From Chryseobacterium pennae (GTDB lineage: Bacteria > Bacteroidota > Bacteroidia > Flavobacteriales > Weeksellaceae), in contig NZ_QNVT01000030.1 in the NCBI RefSeq assembly GCF_003385515.1, positions 25,292 to 89,291 on the forward strand: DNA of 64,000 nt. The letters run 5' to 3'. The translations under genes and the position numbers were made by a program. The notes below the pieces were generated by a model. That model was given only the letters and a program-made list of their open reading frames with translations. It was not told the DNA's origin and made no database searches. The first letter of the stretch is position 1; each line of letters starts with the position of its first letter. Shown here piece after piece: positions 1-8,161 of the stretch.

Positions 1-611
1 TCCTGGCTGAGTACCTGATTAGCATACCGGACTTTATAGTTGAGTTGCCCGTTTCTTACCTCCTGTTCGAATGACAGCTTTCCTACAAGATCCACATTCA
101 GATCGCTATTAATAATGACATCATTTGCGCCCTCATAATGAATCACCACATCTTTAAGACTGGTTTGTACAAATCCATATTCTAGAATATCAGAAGTAGG
201 TGCATAGCTGATTAAATCTTCAACCGGAAAGTATCGGGCTTTGCTTATTTTTAACTGATTGGTATATTCTATATTCTGATCAATAAGATCCTGAAGTGAA
301 GTATCTTTATTGAATCTATACCCTTTTAAAACCGTATTGATATGGGCTCCAAAGATAAAATCCTGGCCTTCCGTAATCCCAACCGGATAGTTAATCACGA
401 GATTATCTACTCCTGAAATTTTGTGCAATAAGACAGCTAACACCAATTGTCCATACGTATAAGGTGTAAGTTTATATTTTGATGTTAATTGTCTTACTTT
501 TGAAAAAGTAGATTCGGGAAAGCTGAAGCGAAGTTCACTTATCGGGTTCTTGGGATATTCTGAATTGTTTTCTGAGATTGACTCTGAAGATAATAATTGT
601 TTATAAGCATT
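1..611 (-). pseudogene. Nonribosomal peptide synthetase remnant (C-terminal half of a condensation domain), continues past the left edge
   Basis: The minus-strand frame is open from 611 to the window edge and closed upstream by a stop at 612-614. The translation resembles the second half of an NRPS condensation domain: a segment reading NLVINYPVGITEGQDFIFG followed by AHINT fits the C5 motif region, and ARYFPVEDL then EYGFVQTSL fit C6/C7. The N-terminal half with the HHxxxDG catalytic motif is absent, and the 100 bases upstream do not encode it. No ATG occurs in this part of the frame; the first start-like codon is TTG at 446-444, inside the domain. I read it as a 5'-truncated or frameshifted NRPS gene. 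The nearby phosphopantetheinyl transferase fits a former or neighbouring NRPS locus. The family call rests on motifs only. Confidence 0.6.
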
Positions 612-639
612 TTAATTACTGATCAACAAACGATTATCA

Positions 640-665
640 TTTCTGCATCTTGTGAACTGCAGAAA
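640..665. repeat. Short inverted repeat downstream of the 718-1284 gene
   Basis: TTTCTGCA at 640-647 is repeated inverted as TGCAGAAA at 658-665 with a 10-base loop. It lies just after the stop of the minus-strand gene at 718 and could act as a weak terminator, but no strong U-tract follows. Confidence 0.3.
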
Positions 666-717
666 TTACTTAGATACATGATAATGATCCGGAACTGTTT
701 ACTGAAATACAATTACA

Positions 718-1284
718 TTATTTTAAAGCAACGGAGCAGGTATTTCCTGCAACATTTACATTCAATGTAATATTGCCGGTCCGATCCGGAGTTCCTGTGA
801 TAGAATACTGTAAACGTCCATTCCCAATAGCAAATTGTCCGGCAGGTAAAGCAGCAGTTAATCCATTTGTTTGAATGGATACTGCATCATAAACACCACC
901 ATTTCCTCCTGTATAGGGAACCGTCAACACACCTTTATAAGCCTGTCCTGCAATAGGACTGGGAGAAACGGTAGCTGAAGTACATGACAAGGAAACGGGA
1001 TTCATCAATGCTTTTTTTCCAATCAGTCCTTTTCCAAGACATTTAGACCATTTATCTGCCTGAAATGCTTTTACGCATTCTTCGGATATGTCATAGATCA
1101 TCATGCCATTAACTGGATTTGCGACTGCAGCAGTGTTGGGAACTCTGTTTAGAAGTAACGTTTTGTTGTTAGACCCCAGTTCAAGATCTGAACTGAGATT
1201 GGGATTTTCTTGCTTGATACCTACCTGTGCGAAGGAAAGCACACTGAAACTGAAGGTAATCAGCAGTAATACACTTTTTTTCAT
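718..1284 (-). CDS. Small secreted protein of unknown function
   Basis: The 188-residue protein has a clear Sec signal peptide (lysines at 2-3, a hydrophobic core, cleavage expected after SFA near residue 19). The first half (SDLELGS, LLLNRVPN, PVNGMMIYD) has the style of flavobacterial secreted proteins that carry a short adhesin-like or phage-tail-like start. The second half is Thr, Gly and Val rich (TVPYTGGNGG, ITGTPDRTGNITLNV) and looks like an Ig-like beta-sandwich. Four cysteines (C70, C82, C100 and C183) could form disulfides. It reads in the same direction as the NRPS remnant and the phosphopantetheinyl transferase, but gaps of over 100 bases on each side argue against one operon. I do not recognise a specific function. 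Confidence 0.8.
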   Translation of the reverse strand: MKKSVLLLITFSFSVLSFAQVGIKQENPNLSSDLELGSNNKTLLLNRVPNTAAVANPVNGMMIYDISEECVKAFQADKWSKCLGKGLIGKKALMNPVSLSCTSATVSPSPIAGQAYKGVLTVPYTGGNGGVYDAVSIQTNGLTAALPAGQFAIGNGRLQYSITGTPDRTGNITLNVNVAGNTCSVALK

Positions 1285-1471
1285 TTGTATAAGGTCTTAG
1301 TGTTTAAATAATTTTTTTTCTCTCAGTAAAAATATATGTTAAAAATGAATTTGCAAAAAAAAAACGTTAAAATTTGGAAATTTTATCCCTTAGCAATGAT
1401 TTTCTATTTCAATTTAAATAATTGAAATTCACCAAAATATAAGGGTTAAAAGGATGTAAAAAATGATTAAC

Positions 1472-2110
1472 TCAAATTTCAGAGGCTATAAAAAAAGGTA
1501 CCACATTTTTAAGATTTTTATTGTCTGAAGCTATGCAACTCTGATAACTTTCATCAATAGAAATATTCTTGGTAAAGAATTTTTTACTCTCAATTACGCA
1601 TTCATCATTTACAATTTCAAAGGAATCCAAAGGAATCATCATTCCTCCTCCATGCGCTTTCATTACTGATTCTTTTCGGGTCCAGTATGAAAAGAAATCC
1701 CCAATTTGATCTTCAGAACGATCAATTTTAAGAAATTCCTGTTCTGTCATCTGAAACTGAAAGTCCAGATAATTGATTTTAGGGTCTATAAATTCAACAT
1801 CAATTCCAATAGGAAATTCTGCAATTGCGCAAACAACAAGTTCTTTGGAATGAGAAATATTGAAATGAAGAGGCTGCCCTTTCAGGTAAGGTTTATTATC
1901 TGGAGTACGCTCAATATATACCTCATCAACATGATACCGGGACTTTAATCCCTGGTACAAAAGCACTCTCCCTAACAGGGAAAGCTGAGCATCCTGCCAT
2001 CTTCTGTATTTCAGAATATCCTGCTTAAAATCTTCCGGAAAAGAGTTTAAATACCGGTCTAAAAAATACCGATGCTTTTCTTCACTGATAAATGTATATA
2101 GAATAACCAT
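1472..2110 (-). CDS. Sfp-type 4'-phosphopantetheinyl transferase
   Basis: The 212-residue protein would transfer phosphopantetheine from CoA to a serine of carrier proteins. The family motifs are visible in order: FNISHS near residue 85, GIDVEF near 103, and WTRKESVMKAHG near 142, where GIDVE supplies the Mg-binding acid and the WxxKE motif follows. The length is typical of compact Sfp/HetI enzymes. It lies about 3.6 kb from the quinolone/polyketide cluster, on the opposite strand, and beside an NRPS remnant. It is therefore the natural candidate to activate the cluster ACP at 9196-9441, as well as any NRPS carrier beyond the left edge. That pairing is inference; the family assignment is firm. 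Confidence 0.9.
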   Translation of the reverse strand: MVILYTFISEEKHRYFLDRYLNSFPEDFKQDILKYRRWQDAQLSLLGRVLLYQGLKSRYHVDEVYIERTPDNKPYLKGQPLHFNISHSKELVVCAIAEFPIGIDVEFIDPKINYLDFQFQMTEQEFLKIDRSEDQIGDFFSYWTRKESVMKAHGGGMMIPLDSFEIVNDECVIESKKFFTKNISIDESYQSCIASDNKNLKNVVPFFIASEI

Positions 2111-2366
2111 TGCTGATGCGCTTCAAATGTGTTATAATGATTTTTTAAATATAAAAGGGTTAGCCGTCAAAAAGTTAAAAATAACATTTTTAACTGTATT
2201 TTCTTACGCAATGATACCCAAGGTTAAACTTACACATTCTGAGACTAAAACAACATAGATTAAAGCCTCGTATCAGATATTCTTTCAGAAAAAAAGACTG
2301 GGATCATAAAGCGCTTTGAAAAATCTTTTTTAAATTTAGCATAAAATCACTTTAAATCATTTAAAA

Positions 2367-2870
2367 ATGAAAGTACAAACACTATCATTATTGGCAGGGT
2401 GTGCATTGTTGGCTGTTTCATGCGGAACTACAAAAACGTACGCTGTAAATGCCAAAAGCGGAACGCAGACCGGCGGAACGGCTAAGTTTACCCAACAGGG
2501 GAATGAAGTCATTATGAACCTGAATGTAACGAACCTTACTCCCGGAATTCATGCAGTACATATTCATGAAAAAGGAGACTGTTCTGCGGCGGACGGAACT
2601 TCTACAGGCGGACACTGGAATCCTTCCAAGAACGATCACGGAAAATGGGGTGCTGAGCATTTCCACATGGGAGATATTGGAAATCTGGTAGCTGATCAGA
2701 GCGGAGTTGCAGTTTTAACCTTCAAGACAGATAAATGGTGTCTTGGATGTACAGATGAATCTAAAAACATCATTGGAAAAGGTCTTATTGTACACGCTGC
2801 AGCAGATGATTTCCATACTCAGCCTACCGGAAATGCCGGCGGACGAGTGGGATGTGTAGAGATTAAGTAA
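2367..2870 (+). CDS. sodC: Superoxide dismutase [Cu-Zn] family lipoprotein
   Basis: The 167-residue enzyme should disproportionate superoxide in the cell envelope. The lipobox LAVSC (Cys at 19) predicts a lipoprotein. The SodC metal-site pattern is complete: HxH in AVHIHEKGDC, a downstream zinc-loop region with GGHWNP, NDHG and EHFHMGD, then a C-terminal VHAAADDFHTQP segment. GGRVGC follows, with the usual Arg and the second disulfide Cys. Two extra cysteines in WCLGC are less usual. The gene stands alone between the divergent phosphopantetheinyl transferase and the convergent prc, and shares a bidirectional terminator with prc. The start is fixed by the signal peptide. Confidence 0.95.
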   Translation: MKVQTLSLLAGCALLAVSCGTTKTYAVNAKSGTQTGGTAKFTQQGNEVIMNLNVTNLTPGIHAVHIHEKGDCSAADGTSTGGHWNPSKNDHGKWGAEHFHMGDIGNLVADQSGVAVLTFKTDKWCLGCTDESKNIIGKGLIVHAAADDFHTQPTGNAGGRVGCVEIK

Positions 2871-2886
2871 TCATTTATTTTACACA

Positions 2887-2922
2887 ATAAAAAACCCGAT
2901 AATTTTCATTATCGGGTTTTTT
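2887..2922. terminator. Bidirectional terminator between sodC and prc
   Basis: ACCCGATAAT pairs with ATTATCGGGT across a short loop (about 2893-2916). An A-run precedes it and a T-run follows, so it can terminate both convergent genes. Confidence 0.9.
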
Positions 2923-2926
2923 ATGT

Positions 2927-5056
2927 TTATGATTTTACTCCCATATCGGATACAATATTCATTGCTTCCTGCAGGTAAAGATCTTTTTTCAGATTCTTGA
3001 TCCACATTTCAGACTTCTTTTTGAAAGCTTCGTCTTTTTTCTCTCTTTCAATCTCACTAGGATACATGATGAACTGTAGGCCGTTCTCAAATTTAGTAAG
3101 TACTTTGAATTTTTCAATCTGAGATTTTCTGTGCTTCATCACTTCATTGAATTTATTGATGTTCAATGTAATGTTTTCCTCTTTATCCAGTTTTTCTCTC
3201 CATTGTGCGGATTCTAACAGTAGCTGATAGTTTTTATTCTTAGCCATTCTGTCTGCACTTGCTTTTTCAAGAGCCTGGATATTGAAAAAGTTCAGTTTCT
3301 GGAACTTTGTAGCCGGAATTTTATCCCAAGCCAAAGCAAAGTCATCATAACGCTCTCCTACTTCTGCATAGGTAAAGAAATCTTTCATCTGAATATCAGA
3401 AACAATTCCTTTTCTCTGTGTAGACTCTCCTGTAATTCTGTAGAATTTCTGAATCGTCAGTTTTAAAGATCCGAAATCATCTTCTGTATTCAGGAATCTG
3501 TTCAGATCAACAAAAGTCTGAACGGTTCCTTTTCCAAAAGATTGCGGAGATCCAACAACCATAGCTCTTCCGTAATCCTGCATTACACCTGCTAAAATCT
3601 CAGAAGCTGAAGCCGAAAGTTCGTTTTGCATAATAACAAGCGGACCGGTCCAGATCGGAGCTTCATTTTTATTCTTTAGAGTCTGTATTTTCCCGTTTCC
3701 ATCTTTCACCTGAACATATGGTCCGGCATCCATGAAAAGCCCCATAATATCGCCTACTTCCGTCAGTGATCCACCACCGTTGTTTCTAAGGTCAAGGATA
3801 ATTCCTTCAATATTCTGAGATTTAAGCTTAACAATCTCATTTTTGATATCATCAGAAGCATTTCTTCCTTTTGAATTTTCAAAATCTGCGTTAAAGCTCG
3901 GAAGGTTGATAAACCCATATTTCTTACCGTTAGGAGTATTCACTACAATACTTCTTGCGAAAGTATCTTCAATAGCCACCTCTTCACGGATCATTGTTAC
4001 ATCTTTAATAGTCCCGTCTTTTTTCTGAACGGTTAAGGTAACAGGTGTTCCCTTTTCTCCTCTGATCAGCCTTACAGCTTCGTCGGAAAGCATTCCTACC
4101 ACATTTACAGCATCATCTTTTGGTTTTGATTTTACTTTCAGGATCTTATCTCCTTCTGAAAGCTGCTTGGATTTCCATGCCGGAGCACCAATGGTAAGAG
4201 CACCCAGATAAAGATTTCCTTTTTTCTCCTGGATCAATGCTCCGATACCAATTACTTTACCGGTAAACTGAGTATCAAAATCTTCTTTATCTTTTGGAGA
4301 ATAGTAGTTGGTATGCGGATCGAATACTTCAGTATAAGCATTCATATATACCGTAAACCAATCCATTTTCTTTCTCTTTTTGAATCTTGTGAAGGTATCT
4401 TTTACAAGGTCTTTTACTTCATCCGTTGCTTTTTTGATCTTTTCATCCTGAGTAAGAACCTTAAACTTGATCGTATCATTTAATTTATACTTCTGAACAG
4501 AATCTTTCTTCTCTTTCTGAGCTTCTTCTTTACTGTTCATCGATTCAATTTCCTGAAGAATATTATACTTGATGAATTTTTTCCATTCGTTGTACTGTTC
4601 CTGCTTATTGGCCGGTACTTTTTTAAGCTTTGGCTCCAGGGTAAGTGTTTCATCTTCCTGAAGGTTAATGGGCTTACTAAAAATATCCTGAGTAATCTTA
4701 TCGATCTCATCTACTCTTTGGTACAATCTGTCGATTGTAAGTTTATAGAAACTCAAATCTCCCTGGTTGATATAATCATCAAGCTTTGTTTCATGCTTGC
4801 TGAATTCATCCATGTCAGACTGCAGGAAATATCTTTTAGCAGGATCCACCAATTCGAAATAATGCTTATAAACATCCTTTGAATAAGCATCATTGATAGG
4901 CTTCGGACTATAATGCAGGTAAGAAAGAGTGTTTTTTACGCTCACCATTATTGTCTGCATCTTTTCATCATCGTTTTTCGGCGAATTGAAGCAAAACATT
5001 AGACTGGTTAATGGAATCAGTAGTAAAAATTTATTCAGTTTGAAATTTTTCCACAT
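2927..5056 (-). CDS. prc: Carboxy-terminal processing protease (Prc/Tsp, S41 family)
   Basis: The 709-residue periplasmic serine protease trims or degrades envelope proteins. The N-terminal hydrophobic segment (residues 8-23) is a signal or anchor; it ends at a Cys preceded by Phe, so the lipobox is not canonical. A helical N-terminal domain (about 40-240) is followed by a PDZ domain (about 265-350, LIRGEKGTPVTLTV) and the S41 fold. The strand ILDLRNNGGGS, the nucleophile region NELSASASEI (Ser 483 by comparison with E. coli Prc) and the base Lys 509 in SFGKG are all present. A C-terminal extension matches the long Prc type rather than short CtpA. A TAnnTTTG-type element lies upstream at 5135-5142. 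Confidence 0.95.
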   Translation of the reverse strand: MWKNFKLNKFLLLIPLTSLMFCFNSPKNDDEKMQTIMVSVKNTLSYLHYSPKPINDAYSKDVYKHYFELVDPAKRYFLQSDMDEFSKHETKLDDYINQGDLSFYKLTIDRLYQRVDEIDKITQDIFSKPINLQEDETLTLEPKLKKVPANKQEQYNEWKKFIKYNILQEIESMNSKEEAQKEKKDSVQKYKLNDTIKFKVLTQDEKIKKATDEVKDLVKDTFTRFKKRKKMDWFTVYMNAYTEVFDPHTNYYSPKDKEDFDTQFTGKVIGIGALIQEKKGNLYLGALTIGAPAWKSKQLSEGDKILKVKSKPKDDAVNVVGMLSDEAVRLIRGEKGTPVTLTVQKKDGTIKDVTMIREEVAIEDTFARSIVVNTPNGKKYGFINLPSFNADFENSKGRNASDDIKNEIVKLKSQNIEGIILDLRNNGGGSLTEVGDIMGLFMDAGPYVQVKDGNGKIQTLKNKNEAPIWTGPLVIMQNELSASASEILAGVMQDYGRAMVVGSPQSFGKGTVQTFVDLNRFLNTEDDFGSLKLTIQKFYRITGESTQRKGIVSDIQMKDFFTYAEVGERYDDFALAWDKIPATKFQKLNFFNIQALEKASADRMAKNKNYQLLLESAQWREKLDKEENITLNINKFNEVMKHRKSQIEKFKVLTKFENGLQFIMYPSEIEREKKDEAFKKKSEMWIKNLKKDLYLQEAMNIVSDMGVKS

Positions 5057-5134
5057 AAACTGTCTTTATTTATTAATTTTTGAAAAATAAGTATTGTAAT
5101 AAGTAGCAATAATTTGCGGACTGTTACAAACGAT

Positions 5135-5142
5135 CAAATTTA
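5135..5142 (-). promoter_or_regulatory. Candidate -7 element for prc
   Basis: The minus strand reads TAAATTTG, matching the Bacteroidetes -7 consensus TAnnTTTG, about 80 bases upstream of the prc start. No well-spaced -33 TTG was found. Confidence 0.4.
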
Positions 5143-5484
5143 ATACCTTATTTACAAATATCGTATAGTTTTGAAGATTTTTATTAAAAGAGACCTGTGG
5201 TGCATTTAAGCAATTTGAGTTTTTAAGTTGTTAATATTTCTATTGTTTAATTTATTAATCCATTGTATAACAGCCAGTGCCATTATTTTAGATAATATTT
5301 GAGCTGTTATAGCCTATGTATATTATTTGAAACATAATAAATGTTAAAAAAAACTTTCTTTTTAATATCCATTATATGTTTAATATTTATGAACAAATAA
5401 TCATGCTTATAAACTTTATTCAAATTCATAATATTTTATTTTTACTAATAAAAAAAAATCAACGTCTATTACATTTACAAAATA

Positions 5485-5502
5485 TATCACAAACATGTGA
5501 TA
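5485..5502. promoter_or_regulatory. Palindromic operator candidate TATCACA-N4-TGTGATA
   Basis: A perfect 7+7 inverted repeat with a 4-base spacer sits about 20 bases upstream of the -7 element at 5520-5527, which places it over the -33 position. That is where a repressor or class II activator would bind. The half-sites TCACA/TGTGA resemble CRP/FNR-family recognition sequences in reversed order. The protein that binds is unknown. Confidence 0.5.
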
Positions 5503-5519
5503 ATATAAAAAAATAATAC

Positions 5520-5527
5520 TACTTTTG
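5520..5527 (+). promoter_or_regulatory. Candidate -7 element of the biosynthetic cluster promoter
   Basis: TACTTTTG matches the Bacteroidetes consensus TAnnTTTG. The -33 region has no TTG and is instead covered by the palindrome at 5485-5502, which suggests a promoter that needs an activator. The expected start near 5534 would give a leader of about 165 bases before the first cluster gene. Confidence 0.5.
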
Positions 5528-5559
5528 AAAAACACACGAATTTTGAAAAAACACACGAA
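5523..5559 (+). repeat. Tandem direct repeat in the cluster leader
   Basis: TTTTGAAAAACACACGAA (5523-5540) is followed immediately by the same sequence with one extra A (5541-5559). The first copy begins inside the -7 element. It could be a tandem protein-binding site or an RNA-level signal. Confidence 0.6.
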
Positions 5560-5560
5560 T

Positions 5561-5623
5561 ATGAAAAAACTTTTGTATAATCCCGCTCTCCTATTTCTGT
5601 ATTCATATAATAATCTTTTCTGA
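5561..5623 (+). CDS. Possible 20-residue leader peptide
   Basis: An ATG directly after the tandem repeat opens a 20-codon frame ending in TGA at 5621-5623. The peptide begins MKKLLYNPALL and is rich in Leu, Tyr and Asn. It lies inside the predicted transcript leader and is followed by a hairpin (5656-5680) before the PqsA-like gene, an arrangement reminiscent of attenuation leaders. In AT-rich DNA a frame this short can arise by chance, so it is only a candidate. Confidence 0.25.
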   Translation: MKKLLYNPALLFLYSYNNLF

Positions 5624-5655
5624 TAGATTAATAGAAATTAGCCTTTTCGATATCA

Positions 5656-5680
5656 TCTGACATTATTAGTAAGTGTCAGA
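5656..5680 (+). promoter_or_regulatory. Leader hairpin upstream of the PqsA-like gene
   Basis: TCTGACA (5656-5662) pairs with TGTCAGA (5674-5680), with an inner TTA/TAA pairing. It ends 20 bases before the first start codon and has no T-run, so it is more likely a translational or stability element than a terminator. Confidence 0.4.
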
Positions 5681-5700
5681 AGCGCTAAAATATATACCTT

Positions 5701-7269
5701 ATGAATTTATCAGAAAATATCATTAGAAATCTATTGTTATCAGACAATGGAAACCAAATACTTTATAATCTGAATAGCTTATCTGGAAAAGAAATAGCTG
5801 AAAAAACATTAACCCTAGCCGTTAATTTAAAATCCACAGGAAAACTCAGCTGTGGAGATAGAGTCATCTTGAGCATGAATGATTCCCCAGAATTTATTTA
5901 TTCATTCTTATCTTTAATATCTATAGGATGCATTCCAGTTCCTGTAAATCCGATGATTCAGGATTCTGAATTAGAATATATTCTACAAGATTCTAAAGCA
6001 CGGGGGATCATTATAGACAGTCAACAATACCTCCGTTTACATAAGGTTGTACATAATTCAATTTACATTGTAAATGAATGTATTATCGTGAACACTCCTT
6101 TAAAAGACGAATATCATTCGGATAATTATCTGCATAAGTATATGGTACTAAAGACTCATAATAGCTTTTCTGATATGGATTTTGCATATGAACAAAATAA
6201 CCCGATTGCCTTTTGGCAATATACTTCAGGAACCACAGGAAAACCCAAAGCGGTTCAGCACACTCATGCCACCATGCTTTTAAATACGAATCTGTTTGCA
6301 CAAAAGACATTGGGAATTTGTAAAGAAGATATTATTATGTCTGTCTCTAAAATGTTCTTTGGATACGGATTGGGAAACAGCTTATTTTTTCCATTAATTA
6401 TAGGTTCATCTGTAGTAATTGATGAAAAATGGTTTTCTATTGATCAATTGAAAAAAAATATCCGGCTCTACAAACCTTCTGTTTTCTTTGGTACTCCAAA
6501 AGTATACTTAGATATACTGCATCACTACAAAAGTTTTTCGCAAAACGATTTCAACAGTATAAGATTATTTGTGTCAGCAGGCTCTTCACTTCCTGAATCT
6601 ATTGCCAGAGAATGGGACTCAAAATTTGAGAAAACAATTATTAATGGGATAGGCTCAACAGAAATAGGTCATATTTTCATGTGTAACCGTCATTTAAAAA
6701 AACAAAATAAGAATTCATCTTTGGGAATTCCTGTTTCCGGCTATCAGATAAAAATATGCAAAATAGATAACCCTGACGTAAGCATAAAAAACCATAACGA
6801 AATAGGAGAATTATGTGTCTCCCCTCCTGAAAGTACACTCAGCTCATATTGGGAAAAAGAAGAAGCCAATAAAGTAAAGTATAAAGAGGGCTGGTACTTT
6901 TCAGGGGATCTATGTTCCCAAGCAGAAGATGGCACTTATACTTATCATGGAAGAAAAGATGATTTATTTAAAGTAAACGGACGCTGGGTAAACCCTTTGG
7001 AAATAGAAAATATCATATTACGGAGTTTCCAGGAAGTGGATGAATGTGCAGTAACCTATTATTTAGATGATGACGCCCTGATCAAGCCAGTACTGTATGT
7101 CGTGGGAAAAGAGGACTGCAATATGGTTTTTCTTTCTGATGAAATTCAAAAGAAGTTATCAGAAATTTTTCCCTCCTATAAGCGTCCTTCCAAAATTCAT
7201 TTTATAAAAGAATTACCAAGAAACAGTAATGGAAAAATATACAGGAAGGGGTTGGTAAATCACTGTTAA
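5701..7269 (+). CDS. PqsA-like anthranilate/benzoate-CoA ligase (AMP-forming)
   Basis: The 522-residue ANL-superfamily enzyme should adenylate an aryl acid and pass it to CoA or a carrier. The P-loop TSGTTGKPKA lies at 175-184, preceded by AFWQY as in benzoate-CoA ligases. GIGSTEIGH, YFSGD, GRKDDLFKVNG and the C-terminal NGKIYRKG with the catalytic Lys follow in order. The length equals that of P. aeruginosa PqsA (517). It is the first gene of the cluster, directly before PqsB-like and PqsC-like genes and in the same transcript as an anthranilate synthase pair, so anthranilate is the likely substrate. Other aminobenzoates or benzoates cannot be excluded. The family is firm; the substrate is inference from context. 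Confidence 0.85.
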   Translation: MNLSENIIRNLLLSDNGNQILYNLNSLSGKEIAEKTLTLAVNLKSTGKLSCGDRVILSMNDSPEFIYSFLSLISIGCIPVPVNPMIQDSELEYILQDSKARGIIIDSQQYLRLHKVVHNSIYIVNECIIVNTPLKDEYHSDNYLHKYMVLKTHNSFSDMDFAYEQNNPIAFWQYTSGTTGKPKAVQHTHATMLLNTNLFAQKTLGICKEDIIMSVSKMFFGYGLGNSLFFPLIIGSSVVIDEKWFSIDQLKKNIRLYKPSVFFGTPKVYLDILHHYKSFSQNDFNSIRLFVSAGSSLPESIAREWDSKFEKTIINGIGSTEIGHIFMCNRHLKKQNKNSSLGIPVSGYQIKICKIDNPDVSIKNHNEIGELCVSPPESTLSSYWEKEEANKVKYKEGWYFSGDLCSQAEDGTYTYHGRKDDLFKVNGRWVNPLEIENIILRSFQEVDECAVTYYLDDDALIKPVLYVVGKEDCNMVFLSDEIQKKLSEIFPSYKRPSKIHFIKELPRNSNGKIYRKGLVNHC

Positions 7270-7291
7270 AAAAAATAATTATGAATATATT

Positions 7292-8161
7292 ATGCAGATA
7301 ATAGATGCAATTAGCCAGATCCCGGGGTTAAATATCTCTGGTAATCGCGGGAAAATGGAGAAAGGTTTTCAATGTCAGATATACGAAGTTGAAAAAGAAA
7401 AATCTTTATCCACTTGGTCTGTGGATACATGCAGGCAGTTATTAGATCAAAATGGTATTATGCCTCATGAATTAGGTATAATTATTAATGCTTCTATTTC
7501 ATTATATGATACAACCTCTCTGAGAAATACTTCAGCTCCCGGAGTAGGCCACGAAGTACAAAAACATTTAGAAGCAAAAAACGCATTCGTATTTGAAATG
7601 TTTCATAGTGACCTAGGAAATATGATCAAAATCGCATCTTCTTTTTTATTGACTTCAGAGTCCAAATATGCATTGGTGATTCAGTCAAATAAATTTTCTG
7701 CCTTTCTTAAGGATAATGAGAATGGGTTTTGTATTCCTGATGGAGTTAATGCATTATTACTTAAGGCCAGCAACAACAAAATAGAATTAGAAAACATCCA
7801 TATCTCTTCTCCTGAAGCACCAAAAGCAAGCCTAAGTTTCAATGAAGGAAATGAAGAAGCTCTGATAGAAGAAAACATTTTTAGACTCAACTGGAATTAT
7901 AGTCCCTCTTTTGTAAAAACTATAAATTCTGAATTTGAAAATATATTATTAAAGCTGGAAGAGCAACAGACTCCGATTATTACAGAAAAATGGTTTTCAG
8001 AACATCTGTCACCCCAAGAAACAGAAGATACATTGGCAATGAACAGTATTCCTTGGTATTTACAAGAAAACACAGAAATGAAGAAACAGCCGTTAACAAT
8101 GATAGCGTATAACCCATTCCTTTCACATTATTCGGTTTTAAAAATTACAAATGAGATATAA
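7292..8161 (+). CDS. PqsB-like degenerate KAS III subunit
   Basis: This 289-residue thiolase-fold protein is short for a KAS III (about 330) but close to P. aeruginosa PqsB (283). The usual nucleophile region is recognisable (FEMFHSDLGN, near residue 108) but carries no Cys. The C-terminal His/Asn loop is not conserved, so it is probably catalytically silent. PqsB likewise lacks the catalytic residues and forms a heterodimer with PqsC. The stop overlaps the start of the next gene by 11 bases (8151-8161), consistent with translational coupling of obligate partners. The PqsB equivalence rests on length, degeneration, position and neighbours rather than an alignment. Confidence 0.75.
   Translation: MQIIDAISQIPGLNISGNRGKMEKGFQCQIYEVEKEKSLSTWSVDTCRQLLDQNGIMPHELGIIINASISLYDTTSLRNTSAPGVGHEVQKHLEAKNAFVFEMFHSDLGNMIKIASSFLLTSESKYALVIQSNKFSAFLKDNENGFCIPDGVNALLLKASNNKIELENIHISSPEAPKASLSFNEGNEEALIEENIFRLNWNYSPSFVKTINSEFENILLKLEEQQTPIITEKWFSEHLSPQETEDTLAMNSIPWYLQENTEMKKQPLTMIAYNPFLSHYSVLKITNEI

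Larger units (their letters stand above)
5143..5700. other. AT-rich divergent intergenic region and cluster leader
   Basis: This long, very AT-rich gap separates prc from the biosynthetic cluster. Up to about 5480 I see only A/T-rich sequence with no convincing ORF. From 5485 on it contains a palindrome, a promoter, direct repeats, a short ORF and a hairpin, each listed separately, all pointing toward the cluster. Confidence 0.7.
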
